DNA of 64,000 bases from Spirochaetota bacterium (GTDB lineage Bacteria; Spirochaetota; Spirochaetia; Treponematales; Treponemataceae), in NCBI GenBank assembly GCA_023443865.1, contig JAEZST010000010.1, positions 124,001 through 188,000 on the forward strand, written 5' to 3'. A program made the position numbers and the translations under genes. The notes beneath the pieces were generated by a model. The model saw nothing but the letters and a program-made list of their open reading frames with translations. It was not told where the DNA came from and did not search any database. Positions 63,605-64,000 of this stretch are shown here, piece after piece. The stretch's first letter is position 1. Every line of letters starts with the position of its first letter.

Positions 63605-64000
63605 ATGCGAATTTCCAATGATACTATCGGCCGTTGGGCCGCGCGTTCCCGTCTATTGCGCAGCGTCCTGCGCCGCGCCGCGTTACTCGCCGCGTTCGTC
63701 GTCTTAGCGTTCCCCGCCATTGCCGGCGGCTCGAAGGACGCGGCTCCCGCCGGGGCGCCCGATTCCGCGCAAGGCGCCGCCGCTTCCGGCTCTTCGGCGC
63801 CCGCCCGCCTTTTCGCGACGGTCGGAGACCCGAATTACCGAAGCCCCCGTCACGCGCCGATAGATCGGGACTCCCTCGAAAACCAGTCCGTCGGGCTCTC
63901 TCCGGATTGGTGGGTAGACTCGGCCTTTTACCACGTTTGGGTCAAATCCTTTAGCGACTACGACGGCGACGGGGTAGGGGATTTCCGGGGCATCACCGCG
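63605..64000 (+). CDS. Secreted GH13 alpha-amylase-like enzyme, N-terminal part
   Basis: Only the first 132 codons are in the window and the frame is open to the edge. ATG 63605 follows GGGGGTAAGC. A long basic N-terminus (SRLLRSVLRRAALLAAF) leads to a signal peptide ending AFPAIAGGSKD, then a low-complexity Ala/Gly/Ser linker. The catalytic barrel starts with WWVDSAFYHVWVKSFSDYDG, then DGVGDFRGIT, the opening strand and calcium-binding loop of GH13 alpha-amylases/glucosidases. The catalytic residues lie beyond the window. The enzyme would cut starch or glycogen outside the cytoplasm for the binding proteins encoded upstream. Confidence 0.85.
   Translation, partial: MRISNDTIGRWAARSRLLRSVLRRAALLAAFVVLAFPAIAGGSKDAAPAGAPDSAQGAAASGSSAPARLFATVGDPNYRSPRHAPIDRDSLENQSVGLSPDWWVDSAFYHVWVKSFSDYDGDGVGDFRGITA

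Overview
The window looks like chromosomal DNA of a high-GC, anaerobic, fermentative spirochaete (Treponema/Spirochaeta-like). That placement is an inference from gene content. Pointers are an NAD(P)-linked bifurcating-type [FeFe] hydrogenase, Na+-pumping decarboxylase subunits, an ODP-type diiron oxygen sensor beside a soluble chemoreceptor (a pairing known from Treponema denticola), diderm features (lipoproteins and outer-membrane barrels), PTS enzyme I, and signal peptides ending in AGGSKD. No rRNA, tRNA, CRISPR array, phage or insertion sequence was recognised. Genes are dense, lie on both strands and often overlap by 1-11 bp.

Layout. 1-8.2 kb: end of a Cys/Met-type PLP enzyme, a metal-binding protein, a patatin, an Rsm22-like methyltransferase, two receptors that look catalytically dead (one with a degenerate GGDEF domain, one 7TM protein with a His-less kinase helix), an ArsC-like protein, a pyrimidine-dimer glycosylase-like protein and an O-acetylhomoserine sulfhydrylase. 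8.2-10 kb: a secreted protein, a 46-residue OadG-like protein and OadB. 10.1-15.2 kb: the hydrogenase operon (HndA, a lone HATPase, HndB, HndC, HndD) behind a clear promoter flanked by two TATCGATA palindromes and closed by a terminator. 15.4-22.6 kb: a lipoprotein, an NlpC/P60 protein with a barrel-like tail, an acyl-CoA ligase, the CBS-HATPase/DRTGG/PHP set often found with hydrogenases, thioredoxin and a HAD phosphatase. 22.7-29.3 kb: an ammonium transporter fused to HAMP/PAS-like sensory domains behind a repeat-rich leader, then a minus-strand run of DRTGG, methyltransferase, MnmA, ODP and chemoreceptor genes.

29.3-44.4 kb: a FecBCD-type uptake system, two phosphoesterases, a MoxR-DUF58-transglutaminase operon, a GerMN protein, PTS enzyme I, Der, a MerR regulator and LysS. 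44.5-50.3 kb: an amino-acid ABC importer, a SAM-degrading enzyme, a second Rsm22 with a charged disordered tail and an ACT protein. 50.2-57.4 kb: a pseudouridine synthase, PhoR, PhoB and pstSCA (no pstB or phoU), with a PstS-like insertion in PstA.

57.4-64 kb holds what I consider the most interesting system: an apparent starch/glycogen acquisition locus. Two paralogous proteins carry an N-terminal glycogen-binding (AMPK/CBM48-like) module followed by an outer-membrane barrel-like region. They alternate with two lipoproteins, one resembling SusE/SusF starch-binding modules, and a secreted GH13 amylase starts at the right edge. The promoter carries LacI-type operators and the amylase leader has a terminator-like hairpin. 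It resembles the Bacteroidetes Sus system in logic but not in its parts.

A second, window-wide pattern is that about a dozen genes have a sigma70-like -10 box ending 6-9 nt before the start codon and no Shine-Dalgarno sequence, which predicts leaderless or almost leaderless mRNAs, while neighbouring genes have strong GGAGG sites.
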